Origin: Clostridium sp. CAG:417
GTDB taxonomy: Bacteria; Bacillota_I; Bacilli_A; RF39; UBA660
DNA: 64,000 bases
Assembly (NCBI GenBank): GCA_000432835.1
Contig: FR890374.1
Coordinates: 62,001 to 126,000, forward strand
Direction: 5' to 3'
In this document: positions 24,014 through 32,361 of the stretch, in pieces
Layout: every line of letters starts with the position of its first letter
Numbering within the stretch: the first letter of the stretch is position 1
The notes under the pieces: model-generated
The model's input: the letters and a program-made list of their open reading frames with translations, nothing else
Database searches by the model: none
What the model was told of the DNA's origin: nothing
Position numbers and translations under genes: made by a program

Positions 24014-24265
24014 ATGAGTATTGATGAAACAAGTGTTTTTCATGTTGAGGAGTCTAACACAGCAAGAATTAGAAAGACTTTAAAAGAAGTATATGATGCC
24101 TTAGAAGAAAGAGGTTATAATCCAGTTAACCAAATAGTGGGATATTTAACTAGTGGGGACTTAGGATATATTTCTAACCATAAGAATGCTCGTAATAAAA
24201 TGAAAGAATTTGATCGTTGTGAGGTAGTAGAAGTTTTACTTAAGGAGTTTCAAAGGAATAGTTAA
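24014..24265 (+). CDS. IreB family regulatory phosphoprotein (DUF965, YrzL)
   Basis: The 83-residue protein matches the IreB/UPF0297 family throughout: TARIRKTLKEVYDALEERGY, NPVNQIVGYLTSGDLGYISN and HKNARNKMKEFDR. In Enterococcus IreB is a substrate of the PASTA kinase IreK and affects cephalosporin tolerance, linking it to peptidoglycan control; this is family knowledge and no kinase is encoded here. It is the first gene of the conserved yrzL-yrrK-yrzB order and overlaps ruvX by one base. Confidence 0.95.
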   Translation: MSIDETSVFHVEESNTARIRKTLKEVYDALEERGYNPVNQIVGYLTSGDLGYISNHKNARNKMKEFDRCEVVEVLLKEFQRNS

Positions 24266-24693
24266 TGCGTTATTTAGGACTAGATCTTGGTAGTAGAACA
24301 CTTGGGTGTGCGTTATCCGATAAGGGTGGTATTTTTGCTCGAAGTTATACTATTATAAGACATAATGAAGAGTATGATAGATTAATTAAGGATGTTTATG
24401 ACATTGTTACTTTGGAAAAAGTAGAGGCAATTGTCTTGGGATATCCTAAAAATATGAATAATACAGTTGGGCCTAAAGGGGAACTTAGTCTTTCATTTAA
24501 GAAAAAATTAGAAGAGGAAATAGGATTACCAGTTTTTTTACAAGATGAAAGACTTACTACAAAGCAAGCACAAGATATTTTAATTTCAAATGATACTTCA
24601 CGTAAAAAAAGAAAAAAAGTAATAGATAGTATGGCAGCAGTAATTATATTACAAAGTTACTTAGATAAGGAGAATAGTAAACATGGAAAATAA
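24265..24693 (+). CDS. ruvX: Holliday junction resolvase RuvX (YqgF/YrrK)
   Basis: The 142 residues form an RNase-H-like nuclease: RYLGLDLGSRTLGCAL carries the first catalytic Asp, VLGYPKNMNNTVGPKG and FLQDERLTTKQA follow, and KKVIDSMAAVIILQSYL holds the last acidic residue. It is implicated in resolving Holliday junctions and in pre-16S rRNA processing. The ATG overlaps the ireB stop (TAATG), indicating coupled translation, and its end overlaps the next gene by 11 bases. Confidence 0.95.
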   Translation: MRYLGLDLGSRTLGCALSDKGGIFARSYTIIRHNEEYDRLIKDVYDIVTLEKVEAIVLGYPKNMNNTVGPKGELSLSFKKKLEEEIGLPVFLQDERLTTKQAQDILISNDTSRKKRKKVIDSMAAVIILQSYLDKENSKHGK

Positions 24694-24982
24694 TTCATTT
24701 ACAATGCTAAATGAGGCAGGAGAAGAAGTAAAATACGATGTATTATTTACTTTTGATAATGAGGAGACAAATAAAAGTTATATAGCTTATACGGATAATA
24801 CATATGATGATGATGGTAATATTTCGGTATATGCATCTACATATGATCCTAACAGTAGTGAGGTTATTCTTGGAAAAATAGAAACAGAAAATGAATGGAA
24901 GGTAGTAGAGACTATTCTTAATACTATTCAACAAGAAGTAAGACAAGCTGATAATATAGAAAATAGTAACGAGCAAGAGTAA
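24683..24982 (+). CDS. DUF1292 family protein (YrzB)
   Basis: The 99-residue acidic protein matches the DUF1292 family: EEVKYDVLFTFDNEETNKSYIAYTDNTYDDDGNISVYAS, then an Asp/Glu-rich C-terminus. The function is unknown. It is conserved next to ruvX in Firmicutes, and its start lies inside the ruvX end. Confidence 0.92.
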   Translation: MENNSFTMLNEAGEEVKYDVLFTFDNEETNKSYIAYTDNTYDDDGNISVYASTYDPNSSEVILGKIETENEWKVVETILNTIQQEVRQADNIENSNEQE

Positions 24983-24995
24983 GCTCGTTATTTGT
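24968..24995 (+). terminator. Weak hairpin overlapping the DUF1292 stop, possible attenuator before mltG
   Basis: AACGAGC (24968-24974) pairs with GCTCGTT (24983-24989) around the stop codon. The following ATTTGTT is a poor U-tract, so it may only reduce transcription into mltG. Confidence 0.45.
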
Positions 24996-25012
24996 TACGG
25001 AGGGATTCAAAA

Positions 25013-26074
25013 TTGAAACTGAAGAAAAAGGTTAAGGTTACTGTGATATTATTAATTGTAGTGGGAATTATTTTAATTGGTTCTAGTCTTTTATATACTT
25101 ATTATGTTTCACCAGTTGATAAGAAATCTCAGGCTGATATAGAATTAGTTATAGAACCTGGAATGTCTACTAAACAAATAGGGGAGTTATTAGAAAAAAG
25201 AGGTTTAATTAAAAGTTCTAAGTTTTTTCTTGTTTATACAAAAATAAATAATTGTGCGTCTTTAAAAGCTTCTACTTATGATTTAAAAAAGAGTATGAAT
25301 ATGGGAGAAATAGTTAAAAATATTTGCTCTGGAAATAGTTATAATAGTAATGTTATAAGAATTACTTTTAAAGAGGGAAAAAGAATTACAGATTATGCTA
25401 AAGTTATTAGTGAAAAATTAAATGTTAACTATGAAGAAGTTATTAATATCATGAATGATACTAATTATCTTAAAAGTTTACAACAAGATTATTGGTTTTT
25501 GACTAATGATATATTTGATTCTAGAATTTATTATCCTCTAGAAGGGTATTTAGCTCCTGATACTTATGAATTCAGTAAAGATTCAAGTGTTAAAGAGATT
25601 ATTCAAGTTATGTTAGATCAAACTGCTAAAAATTTGAGTAGTTATAGATCTTTGAATAATATTCATAAATATATTACTTTAGCTTCTATGGCTGAACTTG
25701 AAGGCGTTAATACAAAAGATAGAAAAATGATAGTTGGGGTGTTTAATAATCGATTAGCGGCTAATATGAATTTGGGTAGTGATGTTACTACTTACTATGC
25801 TTTTCAAAAAACTATGACTGGAGATTTAACAGCGAAAGAATTTGCGACAAGTAATCCTTATAATACAAGAGCAAGTGATATGGCAGGAAAATTACCTGTT
25901 GGTCCAATTTGTAGTGTTTCTAAATCTAGTATAGATGCATCAATTAATCCAACAGCTAACGACTATTATTATTTTGTTGCTGATAAGAATGGAAAAATAT
26001 ATTATAATAAAACTAGTAGTGGACATTTACAAACAATAAAGGAAATCAAAGAGGCGGGTAATTGGATATGGTAG
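25013..26074 (+). CDS. mltG: Endolytic murein transglycosylase MltG
   Basis: The 353 residues start with a basic N-terminus and transmembrane helix (about 8-30), followed by a LysM-like segment (DIELVIEPGMSTKQIGELL) and the YceG/MltG catalytic domain. The catalytic Glu lies in ASMAELEGV, followed by MIVGVFNNRL, NLGSDVTTYYA and ASDMAGKLPVGPICSVS. The enzyme cleaves nascent glycan strands and sets their length. TTG 25013 was chosen because GGAGGG is 8 nt upstream and the alternative TTG 24992 precedes that site. It ends inside the start of trmR, the same order (yrrL-yrrM) as B. subtilis. Confidence 0.94.
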   Translation: MKLKKKVKVTVILLIVVGIILIGSSLLYTYYVSPVDKKSQADIELVIEPGMSTKQIGELLEKRGLIKSSKFFLVYTKINNCASLKASTYDLKKSMNMGEIVKNICSGNSYNSNVIRITFKEGKRITDYAKVISEKLNVNYEEVINIMNDTNYLKSLQQDYWFLTNDIFDSRIYYPLEGYLAPDTYEFSKDSSVKEIIQVMLDQTAKNLSSYRSLNNIHKYITLASMAELEGVNTKDRKMIVGVFNNRLAANMNLGSDVTTYYAFQKTMTGDLTAKEFATSNPYNTRASDMAGKLPVGPICSVSKSSIDASINPTANDYYYFVADKNGKIYYNKTSSGHLQTIKEIKEAGNWIW

Positions 26075-26664
26075 ACGAAAATAAAGTATTACTTAAAGAA
26101 ATAGAAAAATACGCAAAAGAAAATAAAGTACCTATTATGCAAAAAGATGGGATAAAGTTTTTAACTAATTATGTACAAGAACAAGGCGTAAAAAGCATAT
26201 TAGAAGTTGGTACAGCTATTGGTTATTCTGCTATTTGTATGGCTTTAGTAGATCCTAAAATAAAAATTACAACTATTGAAAGAGATGAAGAAAGATATCT
26301 AGAAGCAATTAAAAATATAAAAAATTTTGGATTAGAAAACAGAATTACCCTTATTTTTAATGATGCTTTTAATGTTCAAATTGATAAAAAGTTTGATTTA
26401 ATATTTTTTGATGCCGCAAAGGCGCAAAATATTCATTTCTTTACATATTTTGAAAAAAATTTGGAAAAACATGGTACAATAATAACTGATAATATATTTT
26501 TCCATGGTTATACCTATATGGATCCTGAAAAAATTGAAAGTAGAAATGTGAGAGGTATAGCTAGAAAAATAAGAGATTATGTTTCATTTTTAGAGGAAAA
26601 TGATAGTTATGAGACAGTAATTAAAAAAATTGGTGATGGTATAGCTGTTACAAGGAGAAAGTAG
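26068..26664 (+). CDS. trmR: tRNA 5-hydroxyuridine methyltransferase TrmR-like O-methyltransferase
   Basis: The 198 residues form a class I SAM O-methyltransferase (COG4122): ILEVGTAIGYSAICMAL is motif I, TTIERDEERYLEA binds the ribose, and FDLIFFDAAKAQ and TDNIFFHG hold the metal-binding acidic residues. In B. subtilis YrrM (TrmR) methylates 5-hydroxyuridine at tRNA position 34 to 5-methoxyuridine. Genomic order supports the same role: mltG upstream and two U32-family TrhP-like proteins downstream at 28495 and 29334. ATG 26068 has GAGGCGGG upstream; it overlaps the mltG stop. Confidence 0.88.
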   Translation: MVDENKVLLKEIEKYAKENKVPIMQKDGIKFLTNYVQEQGVKSILEVGTAIGYSAICMALVDPKIKITTIERDEERYLEAIKNIKNFGLENRITLIFNDAFNVQIDKKFDLIFFDAAKAQNIHFFTYFEKNLEKHGTIITDNIFFHGYTYMDPEKIESRNVRGIARKIRDYVSFLEENDSYETVIKKIGDGIAVTRRK

Positions 26665-26667
26665 TGT

Positions 26668-27384
26668 ATGAAGATTGGAAAATTTGAAGTTAATAAAAAG
26701 TTATTTATAACCTTTGCTGTAGTTGTTGGTTTAACTATAATTTTACTTCTAGTAAGACACTTTGTTAATAATAGATATGAAAAATATAAATTAGATAAAA
26801 ATGAAGATTATATCTATGATTATGTAACTTATAGTGCTAGTGAAACTAGTATTCCTTATATTAACTTAAATACGGATTTTGCTAAAGTACTTAATGGTCA
26901 ATTGGAAAAACTTTCTTCAAGTTATAAAAATTCTAATAGCTCTACTAATTCTTTAAGTTATCGTTTTAATGTTTCTGGTAATTACTTATCATTGGTGTTA
27001 ATATTTAAAAAAATGGATAGTAGTAATAGATTACAGTTTGATTTTAAGAGTTATGTTTTTGATTTAAGTGATGGTGCAAGAGCACTTAGTGATACAGAAA
27101 TACTTAACTTATTTAACATTGATAATAATTATGTAGAAAAGCAAATTAATAATAAATTTAAAAATAAATATTTAGATGAAGTAAAAAAAGATATTATATC
27201 TAGTTCAAAATGTGATTATAATAATTGTTATTTGAAGCTTAGGGAAGTTAGTGATTTATTAAGTGGCGTCAATTATTATATTGAAAATGATAGTTTAGTT
27301 GTATATAGATCTTTTCAAACATATTCTATATATGATGAACAGGATTATTTTACAAGAGCTGACTTTAGGTTTTTAATTAAATAG
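26668..27384 (+). CDS. Membrane-anchored protein of unknown function, possibly DUF3298/DUF4163-like
   Basis: The 238 residues have one transmembrane helix at about 11-30 and a large extracytoplasmic domain. The pattern of a long central helix after two beta strands (VTYSASETSIPYINLN...LSLVLIFKKMD...DGARALSDTEILNLF) resembles DUF3298-type domains found in RsiV or PdaC proteins, but the match is by eye and weak. It is the first of three small membrane proteins inserted between trmR and the trhP pair, a position where B. subtilis has none. Confidence 0.6.
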   Translation: MKIGKFEVNKKLFITFAVVVGLTIILLLVRHFVNNRYEKYKLDKNEDYIYDYVTYSASETSIPYINLNTDFAKVLNGQLEKLSSSYKNSNSSTNSLSYRFNVSGNYLSLVLIFKKMDSSNRLQFDFKSYVFDLSDGARALSDTEILNLFNIDNNYVEKQINNKFKNKYLDEVKKDIISSSKCDYNNCYLKLREVSDLLSGVNYYIENDSLVVYRSFQTYSIYDEQDYFTRADFRFLIK

Positions 27385-27396
27385 TGGGGTGAAGTT

Positions 27397-27786
27397 ATGT
27401 TTTATATTCTTAATACTTGTTCAGATTATGCTTTAAAGGAAGTTTTAGGAATTATTAGGAGGGTAATTAGTGTTACTGCAATAGTTGTTCCTATTCTTTT
27501 AATAGTGGGTGGTACTATTACTTTAATAAAGGGAATTTTAAATCCAGATGATAAGAAAAACTTTAAAACGTTTACAAACGCTATTGCGAGTGCTGTTATA
27601 GTTTTTCTATTACCTTTTTTAGTTAATATAACGATGGGAATTATAAGTAGTTTTGGCGATGTTGGAATTAATGAAGGTGGAAGTAATGTGGCATTTGATA
27701 TTTCTTCTTGTTGGACAGCAGCTGATGCTAAAAGTATTTCATCAGGAGATAGTAACGTACCAATTAGTGATGAAGCAAATTCCTAA
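27397..27786 (+). CDS. Small two-helix membrane protein, TrbC/VirB2 pilin-like
   Basis: The 129 residues contain two hydrophobic helices (about 20-48 and 64-87) joined by a short charged loop (NPDDKKNFKTF), followed by a secreted tail with one Cys and Gly/Asn/Ser-rich sequence. The length, the two-helix hairpin and the GGTITLIKGI segment resemble TrbC/VirB2 pilins of conjugation-type secretion systems. No VirB4 or VirD4 ATPase lies in the window, so the call rests on shape only. It sits 12 bases after the preceding membrane protein. Confidence 0.55.
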   Translation: MFYILNTCSDYALKEVLGIIRRVISVTAIVVPILLIVGGTITLIKGILNPDDKKNFKTFTNAIASAVIVFLLPFLVNITMGIISSFGDVGINEGGSNVAFDISSCWTAADAKSISSGDSNVPISDEANS

Positions 27787-27806
27787 GAAAATTTAGTAAA
27801 TAAATG

Positions 27807-27835
27807 TTTTCTTTATGTAAGACAAGTAGTATAAT
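27807..27835 (+). promoter_or_regulatory. Possible promoter of the 198-residue membrane protein gene
   Basis: TATAAT at 27830-27835 with a poor -35 (TTTTCT) 17 nt upstream, 24 bases before the ATG at 27860. Confidence 0.5.
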
Positions 27836-27859
27836 ATTTCAGAAAAAGGAGTTAATACT

Positions 27860-28456
27860 ATGGAAAAAAAATATACAAAAGCTATATATTTAGGTTCGTT
27901 ATTAGTAATAGTTGTTTTGACATACAGTCTAACATGGTTATTTTTAACTAAAGTAGATGGGGATTCTGATATATATAAGTATGGTGTAGTGTTAACTAAA
28001 GAGCTTTATAGTTATAAAGGAAATACGTATTATTATGGACCAAAAGATGAAAGTAGTAAATTAATTAATTATAATAACGCTATCGTTAAAAGAGATAAGA
28101 AAGATAATACGTATAAGTTAATAATTAGTTTAAATGATGAAGAAAATACTTTAATGAAAGATAACTATTTATTTTATAAAAATTATTTTTATCTTTTATC
28201 ATCTAAAATAGTTATTTATGATTTAAATAAAAGTAATCCAGAAAAGACTAAAAAAGTAAAAGAAGGATTCTTTACAGGTAATGCATCTATTTCAGGAATA
28301 TATGGAGTAAAGAAAGACTGGATTTATATAAGAGTTAAACTATATAGAGAAAAAGATAATGATAAGTGGTATAGTGAAAAATATTATAAAATAAAGTATG
28401 ATGGTTCTTTAGTATATGAAATACCTAAAAAATTAATACCTGAGTTTAAGAAATAG
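27860..28456 (+). CDS. Membrane-anchored protein of unknown function
   Basis: The 198 residues have an N-terminal transmembrane segment (about 9-30) followed by a Lys- and Tyr-rich outside domain of repeated beta-strand-like segments (GNTYYYGPKDESSKLINYNN, DNYLFYKNYFYLLSSK, GVKKDWIYIRVK), which could form a small beta-propeller-like or WD-like fold. No family is recognised. It is separated from its neighbours by a candidate promoter and a terminator, so it is probably monocistronic. Confidence 0.65.
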   Translation: MEKKYTKAIYLGSLLVIVVLTYSLTWLFLTKVDGDSDIYKYGVVLTKELYSYKGNTYYYGPKDESSKLINYNNAIVKRDKKDNTYKLIISLNDEENTLMKDNYLFYKNYFYLLSSKIVIYDLNKSNPEKTKKVKEGFFTGNASISGIYGVKKDWIYIRVKLYREKDNDKWYSEKYYKIKYDGSLVYEIPKKLIPEFKK

Positions 28457-28477
28457 AAAGATATACTTTCTTTTTTT
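28455..28477 (+). terminator. Intrinsic terminator after the 198-residue membrane protein
   Basis: AGAAAG (28455-28460) and CTTTCT (28466-28471) form a short stem followed by T at 28472-28477. Confidence 0.75.
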
Positions 28478-28494
28478 GATATGGAGGCGAAGTT

Positions 28495-29337
28495 ATGAAA
28501 ATAATGGTGAAACCAGCTAGTGCTGTTAATCTTGATGCTTATAAAATGGCAGATAGTTTTGTTCTTCCTATTTTAGGATTTGCAGTTGACTATAATAACT
28601 ACTTTACTTTAGAAGAGATAGAGGCTATTTTATCAAAGACAGATAAAGAAATATTTGTAGTTATAAATAAAATGATTAGTAATAAAGATATCAAGGATTT
28701 GGAAACTCTTATGTTAAAGTTAGATAAAATTGGTATAGCGGGTATTTTCTTTTATGATATGGCAGTATTGGAGATTAAGAGAAGACTTAATTTGAATGTT
28801 GATTTAGTATGGAATAATACACATATGGTTACTAATTACTATACTTGTAATTGTTATTATGACTTGGGTGTTAAATATGCTTATTTATCTAATGAAATAA
28901 CAATAGATGAAATATTAGAACTAAATAAAAAATCAAATACTCATAATATATTTATGTTACTAGGATATCCTGTTGTATCTTTTTCTAAGAGAAGACTTGT
29001 AAGTAATTGTGGTTTTAGGGAAAATATCATTATTAATGAGCCAGTATCAAAACAAAAATATATGGTAAAAGAAAATTCTGATGGGACAACTTTTAAGTAT
29101 GATAGTATTAGAAATAATGCTTCTTGTTTAGAAAAAATAGTTGATAGTGGTCTTGATTATGTTTATTTAATAGAAGATGATATTAATCATGATGATTTTA
29201 TTTTGGGACTAGAATGGACAAGAAATGTTCTTGATAAAAAGATGGACTATTGTGATTATGTTTCTTCAATGCGTAATTTGTTTAAGGGAGATACGGGATT
29301 TTTATTTAGAAAGACTATTTATAGGGTGAAAAAATGA
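28495..29337 (+). CDS. U32 peptidase-family protein, TrhP1 (YrrN)-like
   Basis: The 280-residue protein has a TIM-barrel-like U32 sequence (KMADSFVLPILGFAVDY, GIAGIFFYDMAVLEIKRRL, HNIFMLLGYPVVSFSKR). It lacks the Cys cluster seen in its partner, as does the short subunit in Bacillus. In B. subtilis YrrN and YrrO (TrhP1, TrhP2) hydroxylate U34 of tRNAs to give the substrate of TrmR, using prephenate-pathway intermediates. It overlaps the next gene by 4 bases. The assignment rests on family and gene order; it is not a protease despite the family name. Confidence 0.8.
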   Translation: MKIMVKPASAVNLDAYKMADSFVLPILGFAVDYNNYFTLEEIEAILSKTDKEIFVVINKMISNKDIKDLETLMLKLDKIGIAGIFFYDMAVLEIKRRLNLNVDLVWNNTHMVTNYYTCNCYYDLGVKYAYLSNEITIDEILELNKKSNTHNIFMLLGYPVVSFSKRRLVSNCGFRENIIINEPVSKQKYMVKENSDGTTFKYDSIRNNASCLEKIVDSGLDYVYLIEDDINHDDFILGLEWTRNVLDKKMDYCDYVSSMRNLFKGDTGFLFRKTIYRVKK

Positions 29338-30515
29338 AAAAAATAGAATTACTTAGTCCAGCAGGGGACTTAGAGAGATTAAAGGTTACTTTATTATATG
29401 GAGCAGATGCAGTATATTTAGGGGGAAAACTCTATAATTTAAGAGCTAATGCTACAAATTTTTCTTTAGAAGATTTAAAAGAAGGATGTCAGTTTGCCCA
29501 TAAATTGGGAAAAAAAGTATTTTTAACTTTAAACATCGTTTTTCATAATGAGGATATTTTGGGAGTTAATGATTATATTAGGGATGTAGTAGAAGCGGGA
29601 ATTGATGCTTTTATTGTTAGTGATTTAGCTATTATTCGATATATAAAACAACATTATCCTCAGGTTGAAGTACATCTATCAACACAGGCTTCAACGATGA
29701 ATTATGAGGCGGCATTATTTTATAAAAGTATGGGTGTTGATAGAATTGTATTAGCACGTGAACTTTCAAAAGATGAAATAAAAGAAATTATTGATAAGGC
29801 CTCTATTGATATTGAAGTGTTTATTCATGGGGCTATGTGTACGTGTGTTAGTGGAAGATGTTCATTGTCTAACTATGTTACTAATAGAGACGCTAATAGA
29901 GGAGGGTGTAGTCAAGTATGTCGATTTGCATTTACTACTGATGATGGTAGTAATTTTACAATGGCTACTAAAGATTTAAATATGGCTAGGTATGTTAGTG
30001 AGCTAATTGAAATGAATGTTACTAGTATGAAAGTAGAAGGTAGAATGAGATCTCTTTATTATTTAGCAACAGTAATAGGAGCTTATAGAAAAATAATAGA
30101 TAATTATTATAATCATACTTTGACCGATGAAGTATTAAATAAACAAGAAAAAATATTAGATAGAGTTGCCAATAGAGAGGTTAGCACACACTATTATTTG
30201 AAAGAAGCAGATGCTAGTGACCAGTATTATACAGGGAGAGTAGAAATATCTAATCAAGACTATTTGGGACAAGTTATAGACTATGATAGGGATAAATGCT
30301 TGTTACAGATAAAAGAAAGAAATTATTTTAAAGTAGGAGATAAAGTAACTCTTTTTACACCGCGTGATGAAATGACCTTTACAGTTTCTAAAATATATGA
30401 TGATAGTTACAATCTAGTTGATGTGGCAAGACATCCTGATAATATATATTTTATTGAAATTAAAATTGCTTTTGATGTTTGTGCATATTCAATGCTTAGG
30501 AAGGAGATTAACTAA
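29334..30515 (+). CDS. U32 peptidase-family protein, TrhP2 (YrrO)-like tRNA hydroxylation protein
   Basis: The 393 residues start with the classic U32 opening ELLSPAGDLERLKVTLLYGADAVYLGG. The Cys-rich Fe-S-candidate segment IHGAMCTCVSGRCSLSNYV...RGGCSQVCR follows, then STQASTM and KVEGRMRSLYYLATVIGAYRK. A C-terminal beta domain (YYTGRVEISNQDYLGQVIDY) resembles the U32 C-terminal barrel. Together with the TrhP1-like protein it should hydroxylate uridine 34, feeding TrmR. The 4-base overlap with the upstream gene (ATGA) supports a complex. Confidence 0.87.
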   Translation: MKKIELLSPAGDLERLKVTLLYGADAVYLGGKLYNLRANATNFSLEDLKEGCQFAHKLGKKVFLTLNIVFHNEDILGVNDYIRDVVEAGIDAFIVSDLAIIRYIKQHYPQVEVHLSTQASTMNYEAALFYKSMGVDRIVLARELSKDEIKEIIDKASIDIEVFIHGAMCTCVSGRCSLSNYVTNRDANRGGCSQVCRFAFTTDDGSNFTMATKDLNMARYVSELIEMNVTSMKVEGRMRSLYYLATVIGAYRKIIDNYYNHTLTDEVLNKQEKILDRVANREVSTHYYLKEADASDQYYTGRVEISNQDYLGQVIDYDRDKCLLQIKERNYFKVGDKVTLFTPRDEMTFTVSKIYDDSYNLVDVARHPDNIYFIEIKIAFDVCAYSMLRKEIN

Positions 30516-31634
30516 ATGGATGTATTAGATGAAGCCCGTTTAAACTTTTTACTTATTGATTCTAATTTATGTGATTACGCTAGTAAGAGTGGTGATGCTT
30601 TAAGAATTGAAAAGATGGAGGAAGATTTTAGAACACCTTATTTTAGGGATGTAGATAGAATCATTCATTCACTATCTTATACTAGATATTTAGATAAAAC
30701 ACAGGTTTATTCCTTTAAAAGTAATGATCATGTTAGTAAAAGAATTGTCCATGTACAATTGGTTAGCAAAATAGCTAGAACTATAGGACGAGCTCTTCGT
30801 CTTAATACGGATTTGATAGAAGCTATTAGTTTAGGACATGATATTGGTCATACTCCTTTAGGACATATGGGAGAATCTATTCTAAATGAGATTAGTCAAA
30901 AAGAATTAGGGGAATATTTTTCACATAATGTTCAAAGTATGAGATGCTATATGAATATTGAAAATAATGGATTGGGTCTTAACTTAACAATTCAAACACT
31001 AGATGGTATTTTATGTCATAATGGTGAAGAACTATGTCAAGTTTATAAACCGGTTCCTAAAACGCTTGATGATGTTTTAGAACAATATAGAAATAGTTAT
31101 AAAAATAGGGACGCTAATAACACTTTCGCTATGACCTTAGAAGGATGTGTTGTTAGACTTTGTGATGTAATTTCTTATATAGGACGAGATTTAGAAGATG
31201 CTATTAACTTAGGACTTTTAAATAGATGTGATATTCCAGAAAAAATTACTCAAGTACTAGGAAATACAAATAGGGAAATTGTTAATTTTATAGTTACTGA
31301 TGTAATTTGTATGAGTATGAATAAACCATATATAAAAATGAGTGATAAAGTATATAATGCTTTACAAGAATTATTAGACTTTAATTATAAAAATATTTAT
31401 AATAAAGCTTCAACAAGTAAAGATTATGAATATTATAAAGAGGGAATGTATAGAATATATCAGTCATATTTGAAGGCAATAAATGACAATGACCAAGAAA
31501 ATATTATATTTAAAATATTCTTAAATACTCAAGATGAGAGTTACTTAAAAAGTACGTCACCTAAAAGAATGGTTATTGATTTTATAGCTGGTATGACAGA
31601 TATGTTTTTCCTTCATCAAATAGAAATTAATTAG
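30516..31634 (+). CDS. HD-domain dNTP triphosphohydrolase (dGTPase-like)
   Basis: The 372 residues carry the dGTPase-type opening RTPYFRDVDRIIHSLSYTRYLDKTQV and HD metal ligands: a His in SKRIVHVQ, His-Asp in SLGHDIGHTPLGHMGE, and a later Asp in RLCDVISYIGRDLEDA. Such enzymes hydrolyse dGTP, or other dNTPs, to the nucleoside and tripolyphosphate. It abuts the TrhP2-like stop (TAAATG). In B. subtilis the uridine kinase udk occupies this position before greA, so this is a lineage-specific replacement in a conserved neighbourhood. Confidence 0.88.
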   Translation: MDVLDEARLNFLLIDSNLCDYASKSGDALRIEKMEEDFRTPYFRDVDRIIHSLSYTRYLDKTQVYSFKSNDHVSKRIVHVQLVSKIARTIGRALRLNTDLIEAISLGHDIGHTPLGHMGESILNEISQKELGEYFSHNVQSMRCYMNIENNGLGLNLTIQTLDGILCHNGEELCQVYKPVPKTLDDVLEQYRNSYKNRDANNTFAMTLEGCVVRLCDVISYIGRDLEDAINLGLLNRCDIPEKITQVLGNTNREIVNFIVTDVICMSMNKPYIKMSDKVYNALQELLDFNYKNIYNKASTSKDYEYYKEGMYRIYQSYLKAINDNDQENIIFKIFLNTQDESYLKSTSPKRMVIDFIAGMTDMFFLHQIEIN

Positions 31635-31645
31635 CTATATAATAC

Positions 31646-31674
31646 TTTACAAATTTTAAAATTTGTGATATAAT
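31646..31674 (+). promoter_or_regulatory. First promoter of greA
   Basis: TTTACA (31646-31651), a 17-nt spacer and TATAAT (31669-31674), giving a leader of about 105 bases. Confidence 0.75.
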
Positions 31675-31721
31675 TAGTCATATTTTTGAGGCGGTAGTAG
31701 CCAAAAAAATAAATAAAAATA

Positions 31722-31750
31722 TTGACTTTATCAGTATTATATAGTAATAT
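31722..31750 (+). promoter_or_regulatory. Second, proximal promoter of greA
   Basis: TTGACT (31722-31727), a 17-nt spacer and TAATAT (31745-31750). Together with the upstream promoter this gives greA two tandem start points. Confidence 0.65.
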
Positions 31751-31785
31751 TTAGAAAGTTGTTAATTATATACGAGGTGATTATT

Positions 31786-32256
31786 ATGGCAAGTAAAAAT
31801 ACTGTTTATTTAACTGAGGAAGGTTTAAAGGATTTAAAGGCAGAACTAGATAATCTTATCAATGTTCGTAGACCAGAAAATATCCAATCTATAAAGGAAG
31901 CAAGAAGTCTTGGTGACTTATCAGAAAATGCTGATTATGATGCTGCTAAAAATGAACAAGCACAAATAGAGGGACGTATTAAAACTATTGAAAAAATGTT
32001 AGAAAACGTTACAGTAATAAATGATATCCCTAAAGATATTGTTGGATTAGGTAGTACTGTTGCGATTAAATATATTGATGATGACGATGAAGATGAATAT
32101 AAAATTGTTGGTAGTCAAGAAGCAGATCCATTTGAAAGTAAAATATCTAATGAATCTCCTATTGCTAAAGCTTTATTAAATCATAAAGTAGGAGATGTAG
32201 TTACAGTTGAGTCTCCTAATGGAAACTATGAAATAGAAATAACAGAAATTAAATAA
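31786..32256 (+). CDS. greA: Transcription elongation factor GreA
   Basis: The 156 residues match GreA. The N-terminal coiled coil (about 5-75) opens VYLTEEGLKDLKAELDNL and carries SLGDLSENADYDAAKNEQ, whose acidic tip Asp/Glu residues stimulate transcript cleavage. The C-terminal FKBP-like domain contains SNESPIAKALLNHKVGDVV. It rescues backtracked RNA polymerase. ATG 31786 has AGGTGA 5 nt upstream and gives the family N-terminus MASKNTVYLT; an upstream TTG at 31759 has no ribosome site. Confidence 0.97.
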   Translation: MASKNTVYLTEEGLKDLKAELDNLINVRRPENIQSIKEARSLGDLSENADYDAAKNEQAQIEGRIKTIEKMLENVTVINDIPKDIVGLGSTVAIKYIDDDDEDEYKIVGSQEADPFESKISNESPIAKALLNHKVGDVVTVESPNGNYEIEITEIK

Positions 32257-32259
32257 TTA

Positions 32260-32287
32260 AATGCTAGAAAGTGTTCTAGCATTTTTT
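32260..32287 (+). terminator. Intrinsic terminator after greA
   Basis: AATGCTAGAA (32260-32269) pairs with TTCTAGCATT (32274-32283) across AGTG and is followed by more T. Confidence 0.9.
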
Positions 32288-32308
32288 AAATTATCTTTTT
32301 TTCAAGCC

Positions 32309-32337
32309 TTGAAAAAGATGTAGTGTTTTGTTATAAT
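32309..32337 (+). promoter_or_regulatory. Promoter of the surface protein/phosphodiester glycosidase pair
   Basis: TTGAAA (32309-32314), a 17-nt spacer and TATAAT (32332-32337), 24 bases before the ATG at 32362. Confidence 0.85.
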
Positions 32338-32361
32338 TTAGTAGTCTCATGTGGAGGATTT

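Noticed and set aside
31689..31704. GGC-GGTAGTA-GCC hairpin between the two greA promoters
   Set aside because: The stem is only 3 bp and is followed by A rather than T, so it cannot terminate; most likely chance.
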